Shown one piece after another: positions 34,137 to 42,275 of a stretch of 64,000 nt of DNA. Source of the DNA: Arthrobacter sp. 9V (GTDB taxonomy: Bacteria > Actinomycetota > Actinomycetes > Actinomycetales > Micrococcaceae). Each line of letters begins with the position of its first letter. Within the stretch, counting starts at the first letter, position 1. The stretch spans positions 2,411,015 to 2,475,014 of the forward strand of contig NZ_LR732912.1 in the NCBI RefSeq assembly GCF_902506065.1, given 5' to 3'. A model generated the notes under the pieces. The model did not search any database. It was not told the DNA's origin and worked only from the letters and a program-made list of their open reading frames with translations. Position numbers and translations under genes: made by a program.

Positions 34137-34181
34137 GGCAAGGTTGGGGAGAGCCCGGGTGGCCTACTCCCCAACCTTGCC
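34137..34181. terminator. Strong hairpin between permease and NUDIX genes
   Basis: GGCAAGGTTGGGGAG (34137-34151) pairs perfectly with CTCCCCAACCTTGCC (34167-34181) across a 15-nt loop. It follows the permease stop by 10 nt on the minus strand. With no T-run it is either a terminator or a processing and attenuation point that lowers expression of the NUDIX, dehydrogenase and hydrolase genes. Confidence 0.65.
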
Positions 34182-34191
34182 TGTGGTGCGG

Positions 34192-35622
34192 TTACAGGGT
34201 TTGTGCGCCCGGGCTCCGGTCCAGCATTTCCAGTCCGGACAGACGCTTGCGTCGATGAGTCAGCATGTACGTGCCTGCTGCGATGCCTGCACCAATGTAG
34301 TAGGAGAGGTCTCCCATCTGGGGGAACGCTGCGGCTATGGGGCCGGTGTAAATCGAGGACATCCAGAACGGAGACGACAGCACTACGCCAGCTACCCAGG
34401 CCACGAAACCCCACTCGAACTTACGGCTCTTATCAAAGAGTTCCCGCAAGCCCCTATCGGTGCGTCGACCTCCGAACAAGTAGTCGCAGACCAGGACAGC
34501 TACATAGGGGGCGATGCAGTAGGCGGTCAGATTCAAGAACGCGGTGAAGCCCTCGTTGAACCCTGTCTGGCCCCACTGAGCCACCAGATACGAGGCGACA
34601 CAGATGAACACCACCGCAGTGTGGCGCTTGACCGGCACACCCATGGTTTGGATCGAGATTGCACCGCCGTAGACGTTGAGGAAGTTCTGCGTAAAGGAGG
34701 ACAGGGCTACGACGCCGAGTCCCACTGCAGCCCAAGGACCCATGAGCTCTTTCAGCGCACCGATGCTGTCCGTAGCCGTGGTGGTGGTTCCCAAAAGGGT
34801 TCCCAGGATGCCCATCCAGACCAAGGTGACGAAGTTGCCAAGCATGGTGGCCCAGCCTGCACCGCGTCGGTTCGCAGCCGTGTTGGGGAGGTAGCGGGAG
34901 TAGTCCGAGGCGAAGGGCATCCAGGCCACGATGAAGGAGAAGAACCAGCCAAAGAAGATGATCCACCCTCCCAAGCCGTTGAAGCCCGCTGCCGTGGAGT
35001 TGAAGTCAGTTTCGATTCGTCCGTTGGCTGCAGCTACTACGGTGATAAAAACGAACCCGATCACCAGGACAAAGGACAGGATTCGCTGCAGGAAGTGGAT
35101 CAGGTTGTAGCCAATGACAGCTACTCCGAGCTGGACTCCCATGAGGATCAACGATGAAAGCCAAAAGGGAATATCCGTGAGCAGCGCAATCGCCTGGCCA
35201 CCAAGGATCACTGTCACTGCAGCCCAGCCGATGCCGGCGAAGACGTTGACATAGGCCACCGGGAACAGGTTGCCTATGAACCCGAGCGGGCCGCGTCCCT
35301 GCATTTGTTGCGGAATTCCGAGGCGTACGCCCATTGCCGAGAGGTAACCCATCCCTGCCGAAGAAAACACTCCGGCAAGGACAATGGCCAGGGCTGCTGC
35401 CCAGAAGGGCAGGCCGAAGTAGGTGGCACTGAAGCCCAGGACGACGATGGGGAAGTTCATGCCGGCAGCGAACCAGAGGAAGAACTGGGAACGCGGCTTG
35501 CCGTGACGCTCCACCTCGGGGATGTGCTCGATGCCGTAGGGCTCGATTTTAGTGAGGCTATCGCGGTAGCCGCGGTCCTCAGCAACGCTGCTTTCTGCAG
35601 CGCGGATGGTATCTGGGCTCAT
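34192..35622 (-). CDS. NCS1-family nucleobase/hydantoin-type permease
   Basis: A 476-residue membrane protein with about 12 hydrophobic helices. It belongs to the nucleobase:cation symporter-1 family (cytosine, purine, allantoin, hydantoin or uracil permeases). Family-like segments include QFFLWFAAGMNFP in helix 1 and SFIVAWMPFASDYSRYLP. Start ATG 35622 follows AGGAC. It is about 100 nt downstream of the flavin reductase fusion on the same strand. An importer for a nitrogen heterocycle beside a two-component flavin monooxygenase suggests that it brings in the substrate of this cluster. Confidence 0.88.
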   Translation of the reverse strand: MSPDTIRAAESSVAEDRGYRDSLTKIEPYGIEHIPEVERHGKPRSQFFLWFAAGMNFPIVVLGFSATYFGLPFWAAALAIVLAGVFSSAGMGYLSAMGVRLGIPQQMQGRGPLGFIGNLFPVAYVNVFAGIGWAAVTVILGGQAIALLTDIPFWLSSLILMGVQLGVAVIGYNLIHFLQRILSFVLVIGFVFITVVAAANGRIETDFNSTAAGFNGLGGWIIFFGWFFSFIVAWMPFASDYSRYLPNTAANRRGAGWATMLGNFVTLVWMGILGTLLGTTTTATDSIGALKELMGPWAAVGLGVVALSSFTQNFLNVYGGAISIQTMGVPVKRHTAVVFICVASYLVAQWGQTGFNEGFTAFLNLTAYCIAPYVAVLVCDYLFGGRRTDRGLRELFDKSRKFEWGFVAWVAGVVLSSPFWMSSIYTGPIAAAFPQMGDLSYYIGAGIAAGTYMLTHRRKRLSGLEMLDRSPGAQTL

Positions 35623-35723
35623 TATTGTCCTAATGTTGGAGACGCACCTAGGTGCGCTGCTTACGAGCAGTTCGGTCGGCGCGGTTGGTTTCCTGTCCGA
35701 GGATGGTTAGCCGCGCCGGCCGT

Positions 35724-36674
35724 TTAGAGTTCGGCGAGTTCTGCGCCGTCGAAAAAGTGCCCGGCCTTGTAGACCATGGGTGCAGTTTCACTGATTTCTG
35801 CATGGCGGACCCTGCAGATGAAGACCGTGTGGGTCTTGGCTTGGAAACGTTCCTGGATTTCAGCTTCAAGGGAAGCGGCCGAACCATCCAGCAAGGGACT
35901 TCCCTTGGGCCCGTCATGCCACTGGAGTTCGGCGAACTTGTCCGGAGCTTTCGAGGCAAAGGTCTTTACAGTGTTCAGCTGCTCCGTGCCGAGGATATTG
36001 ATGCCGAGGTGGCTCGAAGAGAAAAGGGCCGGGTAGGTGCTGGAGGTCTTCTGCACGCAGACCAGCACCAGGGGCGGTTCCAGGGAAACAGAGCAGTACG
36101 AGTTGGCTGCCAACCCCTTCGGAGTATCTCCTTCTTTTGTGGTCACTACGGTGACTCCGGTGATGAACTGGCGGTTGAAGGCCTTCATCAGCGAGGGGTC
36201 CAATTCTGCGAACTCCCCCGCGCCCTCTCCACCAACCGGAACAACGGGGGCAGCGATACCCCGGAGGGGCCGGATCCCCAGGCCGGCCAGCAGTTCGCTG
36301 CCGTCCCACGTGACTGTTTCTTTCACGATCTTGCCGTCATTGAGTATCAGGATGTTCGAGCCACGGGTCTGGACGGTGAGGCCGGTGGCCGGAACGCCCA
36401 GGTATTCGTGGGTGTGGGTTCCTGTGGAAGTCCAGAAAACGGCGACTGTGCCGGTTCCTTCGACGACATCGTCGACCGTTGTGCGCAGATCCGGGAAGGC
36501 TTCCCGAACGGCAGCGATCTCCGACTTGAGTCCGGCGAGGTCGACGGTAGCGCCCGTCGCCTTGCTGGTGCGTGTGTAGCTGGGGGTTACGAGGCCGTCC
36601 AGGGCGTCAAGGTCTCCCCTGTCCCAGGCGGCGAGCCAGGCTGAAGTGATGAGTGGTTCGAGCGTCTGTTGCAT
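35724..36674 (-). CDS. SnoaL-like domain fused to a flavin reductase
   Basis: A 316-residue two-domain protein. Residues 1-140 form a SnoaL/NTF2-like barrel (SAWLAAWDRGDLDALDGLV, FWTSTGTHTHEYLGVPATG). Residues 155-316 are an HpaC/RutF-type NAD(P)H:flavin reductase (FITGVTVVTT, GLAANSYCSVSLEPPLVLVCV). The reductase half would supply reduced flavin to the luciferase-like monooxygenase at 41128. The NTF2-like half may bind or isomerise the oxygenated intermediate, an unusual pairing. Start ATG 36674 lies within a GTTGCATAC repeat that is probably the GntR site. Confidence 0.88.
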   Translation of the reverse strand: MQQTLEPLITSAWLAAWDRGDLDALDGLVTPSYTRTSKATGATVDLAGLKSEIAAVREAFPDLRTTVDDVVEGTGTVAVFWTSTGTHTHEYLGVPATGLTVQTRGSNILILNDGKIVKETVTWDGSELLAGLGIRPLRGIAAPVVPVGGEGAGEFAELDPSLMKAFNRQFITGVTVVTTKEGDTPKGLAANSYCSVSLEPPLVLVCVQKTSSTYPALFSSSHLGINILGTEQLNTVKTFASKAPDKFAELQWHDGPKGSPLLDGSAASLEAEIQERFQAKTHTVFICRVRHAEISETAPMVYKAGHFFDGAELAEL

Positions 36675-36676
36675 AC
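36668..36676 (-). promoter_or_regulatory. Candidate GntR site, copy 1
   Basis: GTATGCAAC on the minus strand overlaps the start codon of the flavin reductase fusion. The same 9-mer occurs on the plus strand at 36793-36801 in front of GntR, making a 9-bp inverted pair across the divergent promoter. Confidence 0.5.
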
Positions 36677-36778
36677 CAATGACGGTAAGCTAGCTCACAC
36701 GTTGAGGTCAAGAGGGCATGCAAAATAACAGGTAAATTGCGGAAATTAGGGGTTTCTAGTCCAAAAGGGCTCAGGCCG

Positions 36779-36808
36779 TTGACGTCACTGATGTATGCAA
36801 CATAAGCT
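36779..36808 (+). promoter_or_regulatory. GntR promoter with operator copy 2 in the spacer
   Basis: TTGACG (36779-36784), an 18-nt spacer and TAAGCT (36803-36808) make a good sigma-70 type promoter. GTATGCAAC (36793-36801) lies in the spacer, where a bound repressor would block RNA polymerase. The -10 ends 7 nt before ATG 36816, so the mRNA is probably leaderless. Confidence 0.6.
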
Positions 36809-36815
36809 GTGATGC

Positions 36816-37496
36816 ATGCAAGAGAACGTGGAAGAAGTAACCGCACCGTCTGACCGCGACGGACTGTTGGATCGAATCCGACGACTGGTCCTGGGTGGTG
36901 ACTTCCCTCCGGGCGCCGTAGTCCCTGAGGCATTCCTGGCTCAGGAATTCGATGTCAGCCGGACCCCTATCCGCGAGGCATTGAAGCAGCTGCAGCATGA
37001 GGGACTGGTGGAGATCCGCCCTAAAGTGGGCACCTTTGTTCGGGAGCCAACGCGGAGGGAGATCATTGAGCTCTTCCAACTCAAGGAGTCCTTGGAGGGC
37101 CTCGCAGCATCCCTTCTTGCGGGCCGGGGGGAGGTCCCCGAGCTGGCGATACTGCGACGGAACCTTGAGGAGTCCGAGATGACATCGCTCACTCATGACA
37201 CAGATGCTTATGCCCGGCTGGTCCACGAGTTCCACTGGACGATCGTCCGGGGATCTGATAACCGGAAACTCATTGAGCACTACGAACGGCTCATGAACCA
37301 GCTTGCTTACCAGCGTCTGGTGCTGCGCACGGTTGAACACCCCGGGAGGCTCGAAGCTTCCACACGTGAACATCGTGCGGTCCTGGAGATGATCGAGCAT
37401 AAGGACCCCTTCGGGGCAGAATCCGCCATGAGGAACCACGTTCACGCCTCGTCCCGCGAGGCGCTGACCGACCCGGCGAACGATCACCGGTACTAA
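36816..37496 (+). CDS. GntR-family regulator, FadR/FCD type
   Basis: A 226-residue regulator. The N-terminal winged helix contains DVSRTPIREALKQLQHEGLVEI, and the C-terminal all-helical FCD domain carries the metal-binding pattern with the histidines of LVHEFHW and NHVHASSREAL. It is divergent from the flavin reductase and permease genes and is the first gene of the plus-strand DUF1185 to LLM operon, so it probably represses both halves of the cluster until the heterocycle or an intermediate binds. No ribosome-binding site is seen, in keeping with a leaderless start. Confidence 0.92.
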   Translation: MQENVEEVTAPSDRDGLLDRIRRLVLGGDFPPGAVVPEAFLAQEFDVSRTPIREALKQLQHEGLVEIRPKVGTFVREPTRREIIELFQLKESLEGLAASLLAGRGEVPELAILRRNLEESEMTSLTHDTDAYARLVHEFHWTIVRGSDNRKLIEHYERLMNQLAYQRLVLRTVEHPGRLEASTREHRAVLEMIEHKDPFGAESAMRNHVHASSREALTDPANDHRY

Positions 37497-37512
37497 AGGA
37501 AAAGAACCAATA

Positions 37513-38121
37513 ATGAACGATCCACAGAACAGCATCCGCAAAATTGTGTACTACAGCGAGGAAATCCTCCTCGAGAATGGCCAGGCCCCGGCCATTCCGG
37601 CAGTGCGGGCGACAGCCGCTGCCGTAGTCACCAACCCTTGGCTGGGAGGCAAGGCAACTGATGACCTCGGCCAGGAAGTGGTTCAGCTCGCTCCGGTGCT
37701 TGCACGCAAGCTCACCGATGTCCTAGCTTCAAACCTCGGCGGCGTGGAGGCCATCGAAGCCTTCGGCAAAGCGGCGCTTGTGGGCAGTGACGGTGAAATT
37801 GAGCATGGCGCCGCCCTCATCCACACTCCCTTTTTTGGCAATCTTGTCCGCGAGTACTTCGAAGGCGAGTCCATTATCTGCTTCGCAGACGACCGTGCCG
37901 ACGCCGGCGCCTCGCTCGTTGTGCCCCTCTGGCACAAGAATGCGGCAGCAACCCGCACCCACTACCAAACCATCACCACGCGCATCGGTGACGCACCCCG
38001 TCCAGGCGAGATCGTGGTGGTCCTCGGCGCCTCCACCGGGCCCAGGCCCCACTCGCGCATCGGCGACCGCCTCACCGACCCCATCGTCAAAGTAGAAACC
38101 CTAGGAGAACTTGTTTCATGA
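37513..38121 (+). CDS. DUF1185/amino acid synthesis-family protein, paralogue A
   Basis: A 202-residue member of the BB2672-like (PF06684) family, labelled amino acid synthesis although its activity is not established. From memory, the known structure has a chorismate-mutase-like fold related to YjgF/RidA. Conserved stretches are SIRKIVYYSEEIL, GKAALVG, GEIEHGAALIHT and RIGDAPRPGEIV. It follows GntR by 16 nt behind AAAGGAAAAG and overlaps paralogue B by an ATGA. In this setting it could act on the ring-opened product of the monooxygenase. That is inference. Confidence 0.85.
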   Translation: MNDPQNSIRKIVYYSEEILLENGQAPAIPAVRATAAAVVTNPWLGGKATDDLGQEVVQLAPVLARKLTDVLASNLGGVEAIEAFGKAALVGSDGEIEHGAALIHTPFFGNLVREYFEGESIICFADDRADAGASLVVPLWHKNAAATRTHYQTITTRIGDAPRPGEIVVVLGASTGPRPHSRIGDRLTDPIVKVETLGELVS

Positions 38122-38672
38122 GCATTCGTAAGATTGTCACGCTGACCGAAGACGTCCTCACCGAAGGGGGCAGGGACGTCAACCCTGCCGCCAGGGTGGC
38201 CGTCGTGGCAGCAATCATCAAGAATCCCTGGGCCGGTCAAGGTTTCGTCGAGGACCTTTCTGAAGGTATCAACGCCCACGCCTCGGACCTTGGCGCGCTG
38301 CTCGCTCCGCGTGTACTCGAAGCCCTTGGTTCCCCCGCCGAGGCTTACGGTAAGGCCGCAATCGTGGGTTTGAACGGCGAAATCGAACATGGTTCCGGGC
38401 TTATCCACACGCTTGCTTTCGGAAATCACTACCGTGACGCCGCCAAGGCCACCACCCTCCTGCCGGCAGTGGAAAAGCGCGGGCCTGCCGGCGTCGTATT
38501 CGACATCCCGCTCAAGCACATCACCGACGCGACCATCAGGTCCCACCACCAAAGCATCGAGGTACGGATCAACGATGCCCCGCACGCCGATGAAATCGTG
38601 ATCGCTTTGGCCGCAGCAGCCCAGGGACGACCCCAGCAGCGCCTGGCCGCCTTCAGCACGGAAGAAAAGTAG
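38118..38672 (+). CDS. DUF1185/amino acid synthesis-family protein, paralogue B
   Basis: A 184-residue paralogue of the preceding protein. Aligned by eye it keeps RKIV, NPWAG, GKAAIVGLNGEIEHG, LIHT, FGN and RINDAPHADEIV, while the central part between them differs. Conservation of EIEHG and DAP suggests a shared active site. Translational coupling through an ATGA overlap fits subunits of a hetero-oligomer, although two separate enzymes are possible. Function unknown. Confidence 0.85.
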   Translation: MSIRKIVTLTEDVLTEGGRDVNPAARVAVVAAIIKNPWAGQGFVEDLSEGINAHASDLGALLAPRVLEALGSPAEAYGKAAIVGLNGEIEHGSGLIHTLAFGNHYRDAAKATTLLPAVEKRGPAGVVFDIPLKHITDATIRSHHQSIEVRINDAPHADEIVIALAAAAQGRPQQRLAAFSTEEK

Positions 38673-38683
38673 GAGCACTACCG

Positions 38684-39421
38684 GTGAACCGCGCCCGCAT
38701 CGCCCTCATCCACGGAGTCGGGCTCGACGGGTCCATGTGGGGGCCGCTCCGTGAATTCCTGGAACCGGAATTTGACATCCACATCATCGAGCTCCTGGGC
38801 CACGGTGACCGTGGGGAGGCCATCGAAGGAATTACACTGGCCGGGCTCGCTGCCGATGTGGCCGAGCGCCTGGAACCCGACACCCACGTTGTGGGGTTCT
38901 CGCTGGGCGCCCTCGTCGCCCAGCATCTGGCCCGTTACCGGCCCGACCTGGTGGCGTCGCTTGTTTCCGTCGCCTCAGTCTGCGACAGGACAGCCGAAGA
39001 GCAAGCGGCCGTCATGAGCCGCCTGGCTTCAGCGGAAGCCAATTTCCCTGGCACCGTGGAAGCATCCATCCGTCGCTGGTATCCGGACGGCTCGCAAGTG
39101 GCGCCGGAAGTCATCGAATCAACCCGGAAGGTCCTGCTGAGCAACGATCCCCGATCGTTCCTGGCCTGCTACCGGGTGTTCGCCACAGCAGATGCGGAAA
39201 TCGCACCTGAGCTTCCGCGTATCAAGGTTCCCGCGCACGCCGTAACCGGGGAACTTGACCCAGGGTCAACCCCGGAAATGAGCTCACGGCTCGCTGCCGC
39301 CATTCCCGGCTGCACTTACACCGTTATCACAGGGGCCAGGCACATGATGCCGGTGGAGCGTCCCCAAGAGCTCGCCAAAGACCTGACAGCCTTCATCAAG
39401 GAGCATTCACATGTCCACTGA
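38684..39421 (+). CDS. Alpha/beta-fold hydrolase
   Basis: A 245-residue alpha/beta hydrolase. Oxyanion segment LIHGVGLDG, nucleophile S73 in GFSLG, acid in GELDPGS (near 195) and His in GARHMM (near 222) complete the triad. The start is GTG 38684 with AGGAG upstream. It resembles RutD and 3-oxoadipate enol-lactonase types that hydrolyse small enol, ester or amide intermediates. It overlaps the aldehyde dehydrogenase start by 11 bp, so hydrolysis probably yields the aldehyde that the next enzyme oxidises. Confidence 0.9.
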   Translation: MNRARIALIHGVGLDGSMWGPLREFLEPEFDIHIIELLGHGDRGEAIEGITLAGLAADVAERLEPDTHVVGFSLGALVAQHLARYRPDLVASLVSVASVCDRTAEEQAAVMSRLASAEANFPGTVEASIRRWYPDGSQVAPEVIESTRKVLLSNDPRSFLACYRVFATADAEIAPELPRIKVPAHAVTGELDPGSTPEMSSRLAAAIPGCTYTVITGARHMMPVERPQELAKDLTAFIKEHSHVH

Positions 39422-40898
39422 ACGCCGCTACGAACACTTCATCAACGGCGACTGGGTTGCGCCGTCGGGCGGGGAATACTTCGAGAGCAGCAACCCCGCA
39501 ACGCTGGACGTCCTCTACCGCGCCGCACGCGGCAACGAAGCCGACGTTTCCAAGGCCGTGTCTGCCGCTTCCGCGGCTTTCGAGAACCCGGCGTGGCGGG
39601 ATCTGAGCCAGACCAAACGCGGTCACCTGCTCCGACGACTCGGCGACTTGATCGGCGAGCACGGCGACGAGCTCGCCCGGATGGAGTCCTTGGACAACGG
39701 CAAGCTCCTGCGTGAAATGCGCGCCCAGCTCGCTGCCATGCCGGAGTACTACTACTATTACGCCGGCCTGGCCGACAAGATCCAAGGCGACACCATTCCC
39801 GGCTCAAGCCGCACCATGCTGAACTACACGCTGCGTGAGCCCCTGGGCGTGGTTGGTGCCATCACGCCGTGGAACTCCCCACTGACACTCACCACCAGCA
39901 AACTGGCCCCGGCATTGGCCACCGGCAACACGATCGTGATCAAACCCTCCGAATACACCTCGGCTACCGTCCTTCGCCTCGCAGCCCTCGCCGATGAAGC
40001 GGGGTTCCCGCCCGGCGTCATCAATGTCGTGACAGGATTCGGTGCCGAGGCCGGTGCCGCACTGGTGGATGATCGCCGTTTGGCTAAGATCTCCTTCACC
40101 GGTAGCACCGCCACGGGCGCCCGGATCGCTTCCTCCACTGCAAGCCGCTTTATCGGATCAACACTGGAACTGGGCGGGAAATCCCCCAATATTGTGTTCG
40201 GCGACGCTGACGTTGCCAACGCGTCCATGGGAGTGGTGGCCGGTATTTTTGCTGCTGCAGGCCAAACGTGTATCGCCGGAAGCCGTGTCTTCGCGCACAA
40301 ATCCATTTACGACGAACTCCTCGAGCGCGTTGCCAATCGTGCCCGGAGCATCGTCATTGGCGATCCCCTCCTGGACGCCACGGAACTCGGTCCGCTGGCG
40401 TTCCAGGACCAGCGCGACAAAGTGGCCAGCTACGTGGACCTCGGCGTCTCGGAAGGCGCAACTGTCCTCACCGGTGGAGGGCGGCCCGACACCGGACTCG
40501 GCGGGTACTTCTTCGAGCCCACAGTCCTCACTGACGTTGACAACTCCATGAGGGTGGTGCGGGAAGAGATCTTTGGCCCCGTGGCAGCAATCATGCCGTT
40601 TGAAACAGAAGAAGAAGTGGTCCGTCTCGCCAACGACACCAGCTACGGACTCGCCGCCGGCGTCTGGACCACCAACCTGGCCAGAGCGCACAGGATGGCG
40701 GGCCGTTTGGAAGCAGGAACCATTTGGGTCAACACCTACCGCACCATGTCTCCCCAATCACCAAGGGAAGGCTTCAAGACCAGCGGCGTCGGGGTGGAAC
40801 ACGGCATGGAAAGCATCCGTGAATACACGCGGGTCAAGAGCATCTGGATCAACACAGACGAGTCCCCTATTGCAGACCCGTTCATCATGAGGAGCTGA
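39411..40898 (+). CDS. Aldehyde dehydrogenase family protein
   Basis: A 495-residue NAD(P)-dependent aldehyde dehydrogenase with ITPWNSPLTL, FTGSTATGARI, LELGGKSPN (general base Glu) and catalytic C287 in GQTCIAGSR. The N-terminal ERRYEHFINGDWV is typical of hydroxymuconic- or carboxylic-semialdehyde enzymes. It is a second, different aldehyde dehydrogenase from the GabD-like one on the other strand, so the pathway probably has two aldehyde steps. It overlaps the hydrolase and leads into the tautomerase after 5 nt. Confidence 0.9.
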   Translation: MSTERRYEHFINGDWVAPSGGEYFESSNPATLDVLYRAARGNEADVSKAVSAASAAFENPAWRDLSQTKRGHLLRRLGDLIGEHGDELARMESLDNGKLLREMRAQLAAMPEYYYYYAGLADKIQGDTIPGSSRTMLNYTLREPLGVVGAITPWNSPLTLTTSKLAPALATGNTIVIKPSEYTSATVLRLAALADEAGFPPGVINVVTGFGAEAGAALVDDRRLAKISFTGSTATGARIASSTASRFIGSTLELGGKSPNIVFGDADVANASMGVVAGIFAAAGQTCIAGSRVFAHKSIYDELLERVANRARSIVIGDPLLDATELGPLAFQDQRDKVASYVDLGVSEGATVLTGGGRPDTGLGGYFFEPTVLTDVDNSMRVVREEIFGPVAAIMPFETEEEVVRLANDTSYGLAAGVWTTNLARAHRMAGRLEAGTIWVNTYRTMSPQSPREGFKTSGVGVEHGMESIREYTRVKSIWINTDESPIADPFIMRS

Positions 40899-40903
40899 GG
40901 ATC

Positions 40904-41128
40904 TTGCCACTTATTGAAGTCTCCATCGCCCAAGGCAGAACACCCGAGGAACTCCGGACGCTCATCCACGAGCTACACCGGGCCGCCGAGGTCTCCGTGG
41001 GTGCCCTACCGGAAAACACTACGGTCATCATCCGCGAAATCCAGCACGAACACTGGTCCCGCGGCAACCAGACCATCGCAGAACGCAACTCAGCAGCAAC
41101 GGAAACAGCAGAAACAAGGAGTCAATAA
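40904..41128 (+). CDS. 4-oxalocrotonate tautomerase-family protein
   Basis: A 74-residue small tautomerase. The start is TTG 40904 with GAGGA upstream. The next codon is Pro, which becomes the catalytic N-terminal proline after Met removal (PLIEVSIAQGRT). The family moves double bonds in enol or dienol acids. It has one base of overlap with the monooxygenase (TAATG). The C-terminal 20 residues, rich in Ala, Glu and Thr, extend beyond the usual 60-residue core. Confidence 0.88.
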   Translation: MPLIEVSIAQGRTPEELRTLIHELHRAAEVSVGALPENTTVIIREIQHEHWSRGNQTIAERNSAATETAETRSQ

Positions 41129-42195
41129 TGCGCTTTTCCCTCTTCGTCCACATGGAGCGCTGGGACGAATCCGTTTCGCACCGCGAATGCTTCGAGAACC
41201 TGACGGAGCTGACCCTCCTGGCGGAAGCGGGCGGATTCAGCACCGTTTGGATCGGTGAACACCACTCCATGGAGTACACCATCTCCCCCAGCCCCATGCC
41301 CCAGCTGGCGTACTTGGCGGCACGCACGTCGCGCATTCGCTTGGGTGCGGGGACCATCATCGCTCCGTTTTGGAATCCGCTCCGGGTTGCCGGAGAAACG
41401 GCACTTCTGGATGTCATCAGCGACGGCAGAATGGAAGTAGGACTTGCCCGTGGCGCCTACCAGTTCGAGTTCGACCGCCTCACAGATGGCCTGCCCGCAG
41501 TCGACGGCGGCAAGCACCTTCGCGAAATGGTTCCGGCCGTGCGCGCCCTCTGGCAGGGCGACTACGCGCACGACGGCGAGGTATGGCAGTTCCCCACCTC
41601 CACCAGCGTCCCCAAGCCGGTCCAGAAACCCACCCCGCCCATGTGGATCGCTGCCCGCGACATCTCCTCGCACGAGTTCGCAGTGGCAAACGGATGCAAC
41701 GTCATGGTGACACCCCTGATGAAGGGCGACGAGGAAGTCGAAGACCTCGCGCGCAAGTTCGATACCGCCGTCGACAACAACCCCGGGGTCCCCCGGCCGG
41801 ACCTCATGGTGCTCCGTCACACCCACGTTCACTCAGCCGATGAACCGGAAGGTTGGCGCAAGCCCGCCGAGGCCATCAACAAGTTCTATAGGACCTTTGA
41901 TGCTTGGTTCGGGAATAAGACCACTCCGACGAACGGCTTCCTCGAGCCCAGCCCCGAAGAGAAGTTCGCCGGCCGCCCGGAATTCACACCGGAGTCACTC
42001 CACCAAACGGCGATGATCGGCACTCCTGAAGAAGTGATCGAGCGTATCCGCCACTATGAGGCCTTGGGTGTGACGGAGTTCAGCCTCTGGTCCGACAACA
42101 GCCTGTCCCATGAAGAGAAGAAGCGCTCATTGGAACTCTTCATCGAACACGTAGTACCCGCCTTCCAGGAAGTACCGGCAAACGCCGCCCGGTAG
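41128..42195 (+). CDS. LLM-class flavin-dependent monooxygenase (luciferase-like)
   Basis: A 355-residue bacterial luciferase-like TIM-barrel oxygenase. Family features are FSTVWIGEHHSMEY, RLGAGTIIAPFWNPLRVAGE and DGRMEVGLARGAYQFEF. Such enzymes take reduced flavin from a separate reductase and insert oxygen into, or open, substrates such as uracil (RutA) or pyridine. The SnoaL-flavin reductase fusion at 35724 is the obvious partner. It is the last gene of the GntR operon, followed by a strong hairpin. The substrate remains to be found. Confidence 0.9.
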   Translation: MRFSLFVHMERWDESVSHRECFENLTELTLLAEAGGFSTVWIGEHHSMEYTISPSPMPQLAYLAARTSRIRLGAGTIIAPFWNPLRVAGETALLDVISDGRMEVGLARGAYQFEFDRLTDGLPAVDGGKHLREMVPAVRALWQGDYAHDGEVWQFPTSTSVPKPVQKPTPPMWIAARDISSHEFAVANGCNVMVTPLMKGDEEVEDLARKFDTAVDNNPGVPRPDLMVLRHTHVHSADEPEGWRKPAEAINKFYRTFDAWFGNKTTPTNGFLEPSPEEKFAGRPEFTPESLHQTAMIGTPEEVIERIRHYEALGVTEFSLWSDNSLSHEEKKRSLELFIEHVVPAFQEVPANAAR

Positions 42196-42213
42196 CTCAA
42201 CAGAACCCTGGGT

Positions 42214-42247
42214 GACGACGACGGCGGACTTGCCCGCCGTCGTCGTC
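42214..42247 (+). terminator. Terminator hairpin after the LLM operon
   Basis: GACGACGACGGCGG (42214-42227) pairs perfectly with CCGCCGTCGTCGTC (42234-42247) across a 6-nt loop, 18 nt after the monooxygenase stop. No T-run follows, but stem length and place fit a terminator. Confidence 0.7.
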
Positions 42248-42275
42248 TGTCCCGTGCAGCCGCCCATCGTCGCCC

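Noticed and set aside
31499..42195. Interpretation as a standard Rut uracil operon
   Set aside because: There is no RutC/RidA or RutE-like protein, gene order differs, and DUF1185, tautomerase and two aldehyde dehydrogenases do not belong to that pathway.
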